In this document: positions 15,011 through 22,132 of the stretch, one piece after another
Layout: every line of letters starts with the position of its first letter
Numbering within the stretch: position 1 is the first letter of the stretch
Assembly (NCBI GenBank): GCA_021798195.1
Contig: JAJZYH010000007.1
Location: 39,171 to 71,652, forward strand
Direction of reading: 5' to 3'
Length of the DNA stretch: 32,482 bases
Source of the DNA: Thermoplasmata archaeon
GTDB lineage: Archaea; Thermoplasmatota; Thermoplasmata; Lutacidiplasmatales; UBA184
Notes under the pieces: generated by a model
Database searches by the model: none
Seen by the model: only the letters and a program-made list of their open reading frames with translations
Told to the model about the DNA's origin: nothing
Position numbers and translations under genes: made by a program

Positions 15011-17119
15011 ATGGTGTCCGAGACCCTCGTGGAGGTCCTGATCTTTCTGGCCGCCCTGGTGGCGCTGGGGTATGCGGGGGCCCAGAGCGTCGCCGTCCTT
15101 CGACAGGATGAAGGCACCGACAAGATGAAGGAGATCGCCGCGGCCATCCGGGAAGGGGCCGAAGCGTTCCTCCGCCGGGAGTACCGCACGGTGGCCCTCG
15201 TCGGGGTCATCCTTGCGGTCCTCATCGCCGTGGGTCTCTACCAGCCGGGGAACTACGCCTTCAGCCTCCACCTGGCCCTCGGGTTCGCCCTGGGTGCCCT
15301 GGGGAGCGCCCTGGCCGGATACGTGGGGATGTACGTGTCCGTCCGCGCCAACGTCCGGACCGCCCAGGTGGCCCGGGGTGGGAAGCTCGATCCGGCCATG
15401 CGGTTCGCCTTCCGGGGCGGCTCGGTGACGGGCCTTTCCGTGGCGGGATTCGCCCTCCTGGGGCTCATCGGGTTCTACGTTGGGTATGGCGGGGACATCC
15501 TGGCGATGGTGGGATTCATCTTCGGCGCGTCGCTCATGAGCCTCTTCGCGAGGGTGGGAGGCGGCATCTACACCAAGGGGGCCGACGTCGGCGCGGACCT
15601 CGTGGGGAAGGTGGAGGCCGGCATCCCGGAGGACGATCCCCGGAACCCCGCCGTCATCGCGGACAACGTGGGAGACAACGTGGGGGATTGCGCGGGGATG
15701 GCGGCCGACCTCTTCGAGACGTATGTGGTCACTGCGGTGTCGGCGATGCTCCTCGCCTATCTCCTCACGGACGTGAGCAGCGCATTCCCCTACGCCGTGC
15801 TCTTCCCCCTCGTGGTGGGCGGTTGGGCCATCGTGGCCACCCTGGCGGGGTTCCCCTTCGTCCGGATGTCCCCGGGCGGAAGCATCATGGGGGCCCTCTA
15901 TCGGGGCATGATCGCCACGGTGGCGGTGGGGATCGTGGGCCTGGGGGTCCTCTCCTACCTCCTCATGACCGCGGCCTGGACGGGAGTGTTCGTGGCGAGC
16001 GTCTCCGGGCTTGCCGTCATGCTGGTGATCGTCTTTTCCACCGACTATTACACCGGCACGGGACGGCGGCCGGTGAACTCCATCGCGAAGTCGGCCCAGA
16101 GCGGGCCCGGGCCCGTGGTCATCGAGGGCATGGCGGTGGGGCTCGAATCCGCCCTGGTCCCGGGCCTCGCCATCGTGGTGGGGACGCTCGTCTCCTACGG
16201 GGCCATGTACGTGAGCGCCCCCGTCGGGGTCGCCCCGGGGGACTTCGGGCTGTACGGGATCGGGCTCGCGGCGGCCTCCATGCTCTCGGCCACGGGCATG
16301 ATCATCTCCATCGACGCCTTCGGACCCATCACGGACAACGCCGGGGGGATCGCCGAGATGGCGAACCTGCCCAAGGAGGCCCGGGAGGTCACCGACCCGC
16401 TGGATGCGGTGGGGAACACCACCAAGGCCGTCACCAAGGGATATGCGGTGGGTTCCGCGGCCCTCGCCGCCCTCGTCCTCTTTGCGGCCTACATCGAGGC
16501 GTCCCGTGCGGTGGGAAGCAACCTCTCGGCCTCGGATCTCGCGGTAAATAACCCCCTCGTGGTGGCGGGCCTCATCATCGGGGCCATCCTCCCGTTCTTC
16601 TTCACCGCGTTCCTCATGCGGGCGGTGGGCACCGCAGCCCAGTCGGTGGTCCAGGAGGTCCGGCGACAGTTCCGGACCATCGCCGGGATCATGGAGGGGA
16701 CGGCAAAGCCGCAATACGGTCCGTGCGTGGACATCGTCACGCAGACCGCCCTCCACGAGCTTGCGCTGCCGGCCGCCATCGCCGTGGTGACCCCCCTCGC
16801 CGTGGGGCTCCTTCTGGGCCCCACTGCCCTGGGGGGAGTCCTCATCGGGGTGATCCTTTCCGGCCTCCCTCTCGCCATCTTCATGACCACCGGGGGAGGG
16901 GCCTGGGACAACGGCAAGAAGTTCATCGAGCAGGGGCACTACGGGGGCAAGGGGTCCGACGCCCACAAGGCCGCCGTGGTGGGGGACACGGTGGGGGATG
17001 CCACCAAGGACACCGCGGGGCCCGCCATCAACCCGCTGATCAAGGTGGTGAACACCGTTTCCATCCTCTTCATCACGTTGATCGTGGCCCACAACCTCCT
17101 GCAATACCTGCACCCGTAG
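15011..17119 (+). CDS. hppA: Membrane-bound proton-translocating pyrophosphatase, K+-independent type
   Basis: This pump hydrolyses pyrophosphate and moves ions (H+ expected) out across the cell membrane. The 702 residues form about 16 TM helices, the usual size. Substrate and Mg-binding signatures are DVGADLVGKVEAGIPEDDPRNP (192-212), DNVGDNVGDCAGMAADLFETY (218-238), the central IDAFGPITDNAGGIAEM (434-450) and the C-terminal GDTVGDATKDTAGPAINPLIK. The K+-dependence switch reads GNTTKAVTKG (468-477): Lys472 and Thr475 stand where K+-dependent enzymes have Ala and Gly/Ala, so this one should be K+-independent and H+-pumping. The ATG at 15011 follows a TATA box with a short leader; the open frame further upstream is not conserved. 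It is divergent from the Ehr-like operon, placing two ion pumps side by side. Confidence 0.95.
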   Translation: MVSETLVEVLIFLAALVALGYAGAQSVAVLRQDEGTDKMKEIAAAIREGAEAFLRREYRTVALVGVILAVLIAVGLYQPGNYAFSLHLALGFALGALGSALAGYVGMYVSVRANVRTAQVARGGKLDPAMRFAFRGGSVTGLSVAGFALLGLIGFYVGYGGDILAMVGFIFGASLMSLFARVGGGIYTKGADVGADLVGKVEAGIPEDDPRNPAVIADNVGDNVGDCAGMAADLFETYVVTAVSAMLLAYLLTDVSSAFPYAVLFPLVVGGWAIVATLAGFPFVRMSPGGSIMGALYRGMIATVAVGIVGLGVLSYLLMTAAWTGVFVASVSGLAVMLVIVFSTDYYTGTGRRPVNSIAKSAQSGPGPVVIEGMAVGLESALVPGLAIVVGTLVSYGAMYVSAPVGVAPGDFGLYGIGLAAASMLSATGMIISIDAFGPITDNAGGIAEMANLPKEAREVTDPLDAVGNTTKAVTKGYAVGSAALAALVLFAAYIEASRAVGSNLSASDLAVNNPLVVAGLIIGAILPFFFTAFLMRAVGTAAQSVVQEVRRQFRTIAGIMEGTAKPQYGPCVDIVTQTALHELALPAAIAVVTPLAVGLLLGPTALGGVLIGVILSGLPLAIFMTTGGGAWDNGKKFIEQGHYGGKGSDAHKAAVVGDTVGDATKDTAGPAINPLIKVVNTVSILFITLIVAHNLLQYLHP

Positions 17120-17173
17120 GGCTCCCCCTCGGCGCGCGCCTCCCCCATCCCCCGTCGACCGCGGGGGGACCCT

Positions 17174-17182
17174 CAAATAGTG
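17174..17182 (+). promoter_or_regulatory. TATA-like box of the phosphomevalonate dehydratase gene
   Basis: CAAATAGTG in an otherwise very GC-rich gap, centred 39 nt before the ATG at 17217. It suggests separate transcription from the pyrophosphatase gene. Confidence 0.45.
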
Positions 17183-17216
17183 TCCCCCCGTCCGCAAGAG
17201 CAGGGGGTCAGCACCC

Positions 17217-18401
17217 ATGGAACTCACACGCGAGGAGGAGGCGATCCTCCGGGGAGAGAAGGGTCCCCGCCTCCAGGAGTGCATGCGGATCCTCACCACC
17301 ATTGGTGAGCTCAACGGGGCGCGTCGTCTCCTGCCGGTTTGGTCCGTCCAGCTCTCGGGCATCTCGTTCAAGACCATGGGGACCCAGGGCACGGAGTTCC
17401 TGGAGGAGATGGCCCAGGAGGCCCGGTTCCAGGTGCCCACCACCATCAATCCGGCCGGCTACGACGTGGGAGGGCCCGGCCTCGTGCGAACGAGCCCGGA
17501 ATTCCGCGAGAAGCAGGACCGGATCGTGAAGGCTCTCATGACCATGGGGGCCATCCCCACCTTCTCCTGCACGCCGTACACTACGGAGTACTCCCCCCCG
17601 CCCGGCGCCCACCTGGCATGGGCCGAGAGCTCGGCGGTGATCTACGCCAACAGCATCCTCGGGGCCTACTCCAACCGGGAAGGGGCGCCCAGTGCGCTGG
17701 CGAGCGCCGTGATCGGGAAGACCCCGGATTACGGGCTGCACCACCCGGAGGGACGCAGAGCCCAGATCGTGGTCGACGTGGACACCTCCAAGGGACCCAT
17801 CCGCTACACCGTCCTGGGAGCCTACCTGGGGAAGCAGTTGGGCCAGCGGATCCCGTTCTTCCGCGGGATCCGGCCGGATGTGGATGCCATGAAGGAGCTG
17901 GGGAGCTCCATGAGCGCCTGGGGTGCGGTCCCCATGTTCCACGTGGAGGGAGTGACGCCGGAAGCGGACCGGCAGAACCTTGCCGGCCTCGAGCGGATCA
18001 CGGTGGATGCCCAGGTCATCGGGGAGTTCCAGCGATGCCTGGGCTGCGACGAGACGCCCCAACTGGTGGCCATCGGATGCCCCCACTGCACCAAGGGGGA
18101 ACTTCTGGAGATCGCCCGGGCCGTGAAGAAGAAGGGCCGCAAGCTTCCCTCCGGCACGGAACTGTGGGTCTGCTCCAACCGGACCGTCATCCGGGAGACC
18201 GCCCCTGCGGTGGAGATCCTTCGCTCCGCCGGGGCGAAGGTCATCCAGGACACGTGCATGGTGGTGGCCCCCCTCTCGGACCAGTTCTCCGTCACCGCGG
18301 TCAACTCCGCCAAGGCGGCCTTCTACATCGGGCGCAAGTCCTTCAGCGGTCAGAAGGTGGTGTTCGGGACCACGGAAGAACTGGTGGACCGGTACCTCTG
18401 A
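17217..18401 (+). CDS. Phosphomevalonate dehydratase large subunit (aconitase X catalytic domain)
   Basis: In the archaeal mevalonate pathway this enzyme dehydrates 5-phosphomevalonate to trans-anhydromevalonate 5-phosphate, on the way to isopentenyl diphosphate. The 394 residues cover the AcnX catalytic domain. Hallmarks are the start ELTREEEAILRGEKG, TTINPAGYD (75-83) and cysteines fit to hold the Fe-S cluster: Cys118 (TFSCTPY), Cys288/Cys291 (IGCPHCT) and Cys347 (QDTCMVVAP). Also present are HLAWAESSAVIYANSILGAYSNREG (132-156) and the end SAKAAFYIGRKSF. The small subunit (DUF126, swivel domain), often adjacent or fused, is not next to it here; the frame simply ends. A hydroxyproline-type AcnX role is less likely given the archaeal context and the nearby geranylgeranyl reductase. 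Confidence 0.9.
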   Translation: MELTREEEAILRGEKGPRLQECMRILTTIGELNGARRLLPVWSVQLSGISFKTMGTQGTEFLEEMAQEARFQVPTTINPAGYDVGGPGLVRTSPEFREKQDRIVKALMTMGAIPTFSCTPYTTEYSPPPGAHLAWAESSAVIYANSILGAYSNREGAPSALASAVIGKTPDYGLHHPEGRRAQIVVDVDTSKGPIRYTVLGAYLGKQLGQRIPFFRGIRPDVDAMKELGSSMSAWGAVPMFHVEGVTPEADRQNLAGLERITVDAQVIGEFQRCLGCDETPQLVAIGCPHCTKGELLEIARAVKKKGRKLPSGTELWVCSNRTVIRETAPAVEILRSAGAKVIQDTCMVVAPLSDQFSVTAVNSAKAAFYIGRKSFSGQKVVFGTTEELVDRYL

Positions 18402-18697
18402 CCGTCCGTCGCCGTCGTTCCGCGGTGTCGTGACCCCGTGCGATCCATGGAGGATATACCTTCCCGGCCGTAGGCGTCGTTTTGCGTAAACGAGCCCGGG
18501 ATCCCGAGCCATCCCTTCGAACCCCCTCCACCGGATCCAACCCGAGCGTTCTCCCCGTCCCTCACCTACCCCGCCGAGGGGTATGCGGGAGGCGATGTCC
18601 TTCGCGTTCCCCTCCCAATGAAGGGAGCGAATCCCAACCTCAGATGGGTTCCGCGTCAAATGTGCGGTAGGATTCAGGGATAAACTTTAAGGCAGCA
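18402..18697. other. Intergenic region with orphan TATA box and paired segments
   Basis: There is no supported ORF. A good TATA-like GATATACC lies at 18453-18460, with no start codon of a credible gene 25-40 nt downstream. Near the predicted start point is a small hairpin TCGTTT/AAACGA (18478-18493). Further on are CTCCC/GGGAG (about 18612-18628, extended by outer TTCG/CGAA) and an imperfect GAATCCCA/TGGGTTC pair (about 18629-18651). It may encode a small non-coding RNA of about 180 nt. It is not a tRNA. Confidence 0.35.
18681..18690 (+). promoter_or_regulatory. TATA box of the small membrane protein gene
   Basis: TAAACTTTAA. It is only about 8 nt from the ATG at 18698, but about 30 nt from the in-frame ATG at 18716. 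This favours 18716 as the start of a leaderless transcript. Confidence 0.55.
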
Positions 18698-18715
18698 ATG
18701 GATGTCGCTGAGCGC

Positions 18716-19111
18716 ATGGGCACACCCACACCCCACGAGGACACGGAGGCAAAGGATCTGGCCATTTGGAAACGGCGGGGGGCGATCTTCCTCTTCCTGG
18801 GCGTCATCGCCATCATCTTTGGGGCGACCGCGGGGGAGGAGGTGGGGAACAACCCCCTGTTCGCGGTGGACGATCTGGTGGTCCTGGTCGTGGCGATCCT
18901 CCTGATCGCGATCTGGGTGGTCCGTCTCCGGGGCGCGTCGACGCTCCCCCAACTGCGGACGGCGGCCAACATTTCGGTGATCCTCCTCGCGGTGGCCGTG
19001 CTGGCGAAGCTTTACGGCGTGTTCGTGGAGCGAAACAGCCCCGATGATTTCGGGGACGAGATCCCGTCCCTCTACATCCTCTTGGTGTCCATCGGAAGTC
19101 GATTCTTCTGA
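18716..19111 (+). CDS. Small membrane protein, unknown function
   Basis: A 131-residue protein with a short charged N-terminus (DTEAKDLAIWKRR) and three clear hydrophobic segments: AIFLFLGVIAIIFGATA, DLVVLVVAILLIAIWVV and ISVILLAVAVLAKLYGVFV. A last weaker one (LYILLVSIGSRFF) reaches the stop. I do not recognise the family. The start is placed at 18716, the second in-frame ATG, because the TATA box at 18681-18690 would put transcription start close to it; using the first ATG (18698) would add six residues. The pattern of GC at third positions supports coding. Nothing nearby hints at its role. Confidence 0.7.
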   Translation: MGTPTPHEDTEAKDLAIWKRRGAIFLFLGVIAIIFGATAGEEVGNNPLFAVDDLVVLVVAILLIAIWVVRLRGASTLPQLRTAANISVILLAVAVLAKLYGVFVERNSPDDFGDEIPSLYILLVSIGSRFF

Positions 19112-19455
19112 GACGCCGTGAGGGGTCCTTCTCGCCTCCGATCCATTGCGGGGGAGTGCGGGAAGTCCGTCGAGGGAAAGGGGGAACCCTCCGGAACGAC
19201 CTTCCATACTTTCCGGTGCTCCTCGCGGGGATGCCTCGCCATACCGGGTCCGGCCCGGGCGACACCGGAGCGTCCCCCGTACGGTTTCTCTCCCATCGAT
19301 TTGGGGTCCCGAGGGGATCGCATGCGAGCGTCGTAGGGCCTCCGGGAGGTGAAGAGGACCGATGAGTTCCGAAGGCGAGTCCGTGTCCAAGGACCCGAAG
19401 GGGCTCGGGGGGGATGTTCCCCCGGCGCCGGAGGGACCGCTCTTCGGGCCCCCCG
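19112..19455. other. Intergenic region between convergent membrane-protein genes
   Basis: A 344-nt stretch. Apart from the possible small ORF at 19362-19493 I see only GC-rich sequence with several open but unsupported frames. No tRNA or structured RNA was recognised. Confidence 0.4.
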
Positions 19456-19493
19456 TCAGAGGTTCACGAGCCCCGCGGCCAGGTTGGCCATGA
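19362..19493 (+). CDS. Possible small ORF with a strong ribosome-binding site
   Basis: 43 codons from ATG 19362 to TGA 19491-19493, preceded 9 nt upstream by GGAGGTGA, one of the strongest Shine-Dalgarno matches in the window. The product would be hydrophilic and Pro/Gly-rich, with an N-terminus MSSEGESVSKDPKG. The last 38 nt overlap the end of the convergent membrane-protein gene. No homology is recognised and no clear promoter is seen, so it could be chance. Confidence 0.28.
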   Translation: MSSEGESVSKDPKGLGGDVPPAPEGPLFGPPVRGSRAPRPGWP

Positions 19494-20076
19494 CGAAGAT
19501 GAGGGCCAGTTGGAACACCGCCTGGACTCCCGCCAACCGGGCGTTGAGCAAGCCCAACCTTCCGATCTTCGCGATGTCCGGTCTCGGGCGGCGGAGTTCA
19601 AGGACGATCCGGAGTTCGTTGGGCAGGAAGATGCCGAACCCCTGGCCGGCGAGGATCACCACGAAGATCCCCGCGAGCTGGATGGCCAGGAAATGGAGGT
19701 TGAAGATGCCATCCATCATCGCGAGATAGATGCCGGCGGTGATGGTGACCGACGCGAGGGTGGGCATCAGGAAGAGCATCGTGGGGACGAGGCGCTGGAC
19801 GAAATCGGCGCGGGCCGGCCCCGACATGCGCCCGAGGATGGGGCCGATCACAAGCCCCATGAAGATGTCGATGCCGGTCCAGAGGGCTCCGCTCATCACG
19901 TGGACATAGTCCAGGAGGACGAAGCGCTGGAGGGCCAGCGCGGCAACCAGTGCCCCCACAGGGACCAGGACGAGGGGAAACGCCCGCCACGTGAGGATGG
20001 GGGGCGGCCCTTCCGCGGACGCGGGTTGCCCGCCGTGGGCCACGAGATGCCCCACGTCCGTCACGGCGGAGTTCAC
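19456..20076 (-). CDS. Multi-pass membrane protein, CopD/DUF2269-like in style
   Basis: A 206-residue protein with about five TM segments. The second, FVLLDYVHVMSGALWTGIDIFMGLVIGPI, carries the His-x-x-x-G-x-x-W-x-G pattern seen in CopD-like and related membrane proteins (LHxLGxxxWxGG). Other segments are VPTMLFLMPTLASVTITAGIYLAMM, LAIQLAGIFVVILAGQGFGIFL and VQAVFQLALIFVMANLAAGLV. An arginine-rich loop (LRRPRPDIAKIGRLG) lies before the last helix. The family assignment is weak and the function unknown. The GTG at 20076 is chosen as start because a TATA box lies 27 nt upstream; the in-frame ATG at 20133 is upstream of that box and its first codons are made by the promoter itself. Confidence 0.7.
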   Translation of the reverse strand: MNSAVTDVGHLVAHGGQPASAEGPPPILTWRAFPLVLVPVGALVAALALQRFVLLDYVHVMSGALWTGIDIFMGLVIGPILGRMSGPARADFVQRLVPTMLFLMPTLASVTITAGIYLAMMDGIFNLHFLAIQLAGIFVVILAGQGFGIFLPNELRIVLELRRPRPDIAKIGRLGLLNARLAGVQAVFQLALIFVMANLAAGLVNL

Positions 20077-20096
20077 TCCCCCGAAATCCTTGGCGA

Positions 20097-20107
20097 CCTT
20101 ATAAAAT
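20097..20107 (-). promoter_or_regulatory. TATA box for the minus-strand membrane protein gene
   Basis: On the minus strand ATTTTATAAGG, centred about 27 nt before the GTG at 20076. The spacing implies a leaderless transcript and decides the start codon. Confidence 0.7.
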
Positions 20108-20360
20108 CCGTGCCTGTACCCATCAGGGAGCACGGAAGGAGATCGACGGGGTCAGATCCGGGGGGTGAACCACGGGGTACGTCGTCGCTCCTTTGGCGAT
20201 GAAGGATCCCTGAACAGGGTATGGGGGGCATCCCCTGTCCGAAGATGCGGGTCCCGGAGCCCTGACCCGGTGGAAGTGTGGTTCCGTACGGAAAATTCCG
20301 GGAGGGTGGGACCCCCCGAAGTGAAGTTCCCATCCAGAGGTGCTTTCCTTCCCCCCATCA
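20108..20360. other. Intergenic region between divergent genes
   Basis: With its two flanking TATA boxes this forms the 315-nt gap between the membrane-protein gene and the isoaspartyl peptidase gene. It contains an imperfect CAGGG...CCCTG stem near 20215-20240 and a GTACGGAAAATTCCG stretch near 20286-20300. I recognise no gene. Confidence 0.35.
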
Positions 20361-20369
20361 CGTTAAGCC
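20361..20369 (+). promoter_or_regulatory. TATA-like box of the isoaspartyl peptidase gene
   Basis: CGTTAAGCC, centred about 28 nt before the GTG at 20392; it suggests a leaderless transcript. The TTAAG core resembles that upstream of 18716. Confidence 0.5.
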
Positions 20370-20391
20370 ATGGAAGCGCTGCGGATGCCTC

Positions 20392-21324
20392 GTGGAGCGC
20401 CTCATCATCCATGGGGGGGCCGGCCGGATCCGGGAGGAGAACATCCCGAGAGTCGGCGAGGGTCTTCGGGAGGCCCTCGAGGCAGGCTGGTCCCGGATGG
20501 ATCACGCCACCGACGCGGTTGTGGCGGCCATTTCCTCCATGGAGGACTCCGGGATCTTTGATGCCGGGAAGGGTTCCGTGCTCAATCTTCAGGGGCAGGC
20601 GGAGATGGATGCCGCCCTCATGACCCACGAGCGCAGGGCCGGCGCGGTGGCGAACCTGCGCCGGGTGGCGCATCCCATCCAGGTGGCCCGGAAGGTCATG
20701 GAGGAGACGGAGCATGTCATGCTCGCGGGCCGGGGGGCCAACCTGTTCGCCCGGGCCATGGGATTCCCCTCCGTTCGGATCCGCTCTCCCGAACGCTGGA
20801 AGACCTACCAATCGCTCCGGCAGAGCCTTCGGGACGCCCCTCGCTCCCCCGCAAGGGGTTCGGGAGCCTCTCCCCTGGTGTACCCCGGGCTTCCCGCGCT
20901 CCTCCGGAAGCATCCCGAGCTTCTGCACGGGACGGTGGGGGCCGTGGCCCTGGACCGGAGAGGACGGCTCACGGCGGGGACCTCCACCGGAGGGATCTTC
21001 CTGAAGCTGGAAGGACGCGTCTCCGACTCCTGTCTCGTGGGATGCGGCACCTACGCCGACGAACACGTGGGGATCTCGGCCACCGGCATCGGCGAGTCCA
21101 TCATCCGCCACACGTTCGCGCGGACGGCCGCGGAGCGGATGGTGGCCCGTCGCCTTGCCCCCTCCGCCGCGCTCTTGAGCGTGCTCCGGGAGATGCCCCG
21201 GGATTCCGCAGGGGCCATCGCCCTGGACCGGAAGGGCCGGTTCGGCATCGCCCACAACACCCGGAACCTGGCCTGCGCCTGGATCTCCGACCGCCAGCCG
21301 GCTCCGCATCTCCGGATGTCGTGA
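20392..21324 (+). CDS. Isoaspartyl peptidase / L-asparaginase (Ntn hydrolase)
   Basis: Plant-type asparaginase family: it cleaves beta-aspartyl peptides, removing damaged isoAsp residues, and hydrolyses L-asparagine. The precursor is cut by itself before a Thr that becomes the nucleophile. The 310 residues begin VERLIIHGGAGRI (family: IxxHGGAG). The cleavage site is LLHG/TVGAVALD, making Thr181 the nucleophile. Downstream TAGTSTGG (194-201), GRVSDSCLVGCGTYAD (208-223; usual GRVGDSPLxGAGxYA) and ATGIGESIIRH (230-240) form the substrate pocket. RVSD in place of RVGD and Cys in place of the usual Pro are small departures. The GTG at 20392 lies 28 nt after a TATA-like box and just before homology begins; the open frame back to 20278 is not conserved. 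No linked gene helps to narrow the substrate. Confidence 0.88.
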   Translation: MERLIIHGGAGRIREENIPRVGEGLREALEAGWSRMDHATDAVVAAISSMEDSGIFDAGKGSVLNLQGQAEMDAALMTHERRAGAVANLRRVAHPIQVARKVMEETEHVMLAGRGANLFARAMGFPSVRIRSPERWKTYQSLRQSLRDAPRSPARGSGASPLVYPGLPALLRKHPELLHGTVGAVALDRRGRLTAGTSTGGIFLKLEGRVSDSCLVGCGTYADEHVGISATGIGESIIRHTFARTAAERMVARRLAPSAALLSVLREMPRDSAGAIALDRKGRFGIAHNTRNLACAWISDRQPAPHLRMS

Positions 21325-21344
21325 GACACCCGTCCTCTCCCCAT

Positions 21345-21366
21345 TTGTCCGAACTCTGTCCGACAA
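21345..21366 (+). promoter_or_regulatory. Operator-like dyad and direct repeat before the gene at 21389
   Basis: TTGTC, 12 nt, GACAA form a perfect inverted repeat. Within it TGTCCGA occurs twice, at 21346-21352 and 21357-21363, 11 bp apart, about one helical turn. It covers the likely promoter of the next gene (ACAATTGA near 21363-21370), as a repressor site would. The role is inferred. Confidence 0.35.
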
Positions 21367-21388
21367 TTGATGCGGCGGAGCGGGCTTC

Positions 21389-22132
21389 ATGTATCCCGAT
21401 GCGCATTACTACGTAGGACAGGTCTCCAAGGGGACAGCGCCGTCAAAGGCCCCCGCTGGACCGGCCCAGGGGCAATCCATGGAAAGGTTCCCGATCCCTC
21501 GGGGTGCCATCACTGACGTCCCCTCCCTGGAGGAGGTTCCATTGGCCGGCATCCCTCCGGAGCTCGCCGTCCTGGGGGCAGCGGGGTCCGCCCCGGCTCG
21601 GTACGCCTCCCGCCAGACGTTCTCCCGGGGCCGAAGGCTGGTGGAGCAGCGGTTGGGGACCACCCGCGCCAATGCCGAGAGCCTGTTCCGCCACGCCCGG
21701 GTCATGGGGGAGTTCTTCGTCCGGGCGGGGCTGGTGGAACGGGAGCCGTTCGTGGTGGCCCGGGAGGACACCCCTCTCGCGGACCACATGGGGTTCCGCT
21801 CGGCGATCCTGGCCTGGGTGCCGGGCGGAGGCTTTGCCTACATGGTGGGAGTGAAGGGCCACTACCGGGTGTTGGAGGTGTACCGGACCCCGGACGAGAT
21901 CTGCCAGGGGATCCTCACCGTGCGCCTCCTGGCGTCGGCCGCCCGGGGGTTCCAGGCGGAAGATGCCGGGGAGCGGCTCCTGCGCCTTCAGGAGAATGCG
22001 CGGAAGCTGCGGGAACTCGAGCTCGAGACAGGGACGGCTTCGGCAGAAAAGGCGGTGCCGTCTCCTCCGGCGGCCCGGGGGGGTCCTTCGGGAACCCCCA
22101 GGAAGCGAAGCGCCCCGGGGCACAGCTCGTAG
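21389..22132 (+). CDS. Hypothetical protein
   Basis: A 247-residue protein I do not recognise. The N-terminal 60 residues are Pro/Ala-rich. A middle part (about 80-200) looks like a folded alpha/beta domain, with RANAESLFRHARVMGEFFVRAGL, AILAWVPGGGFAYMVGVKGHYRVLEVYRTPDEICQGILTVRLL and a helical stretch LLRLQENARKLRELELE. The end is a low-complexity basic tail. Met31 (ATG at 21479) is an alternative start. The tail overlaps the 3' end of the convergent lipid-kinase gene by 145 nt; both overlapping tails are low-complexity. An operator-like dyad precedes it, hinting at regulated expression. There is no signal peptide or TM helix. Confidence 0.6.
   Translation: MYPDAHYYVGQVSKGTAPSKAPAGPAQGQSMERFPIPRGAITDVPSLEEVPLAGIPPELAVLGAAGSAPARYASRQTFSRGRRLVEQRLGTTRANAESLFRHARVMGEFFVRAGLVEREPFVVAREDTPLADHMGFRSAILAWVPGGGFAYMVGVKGHYRVLEVYRTPDEICQGILTVRLLASAARGFQAEDAGERLLRLQENARKLRELELETGTASAEKAVPSPPAARGGPSGTPRKRSAPGHSS

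Noticed and set aside
14780-17449. An 889-residue open frame antisense to the pyrophosphatase gene
   Set aside because: It is His/Gly/Glu/Asp-rich with no domain, as expected from the complement of a GC-rich coding sequence. The plus-strand protein is unmistakable.
18495-18560. A tRNA, suggested by TTCGAAC near 18516
   Set aside because: The flanking bases do not form a T-stem, and no D-arm, anticodon arm or acceptor stem can be drawn on either strand.
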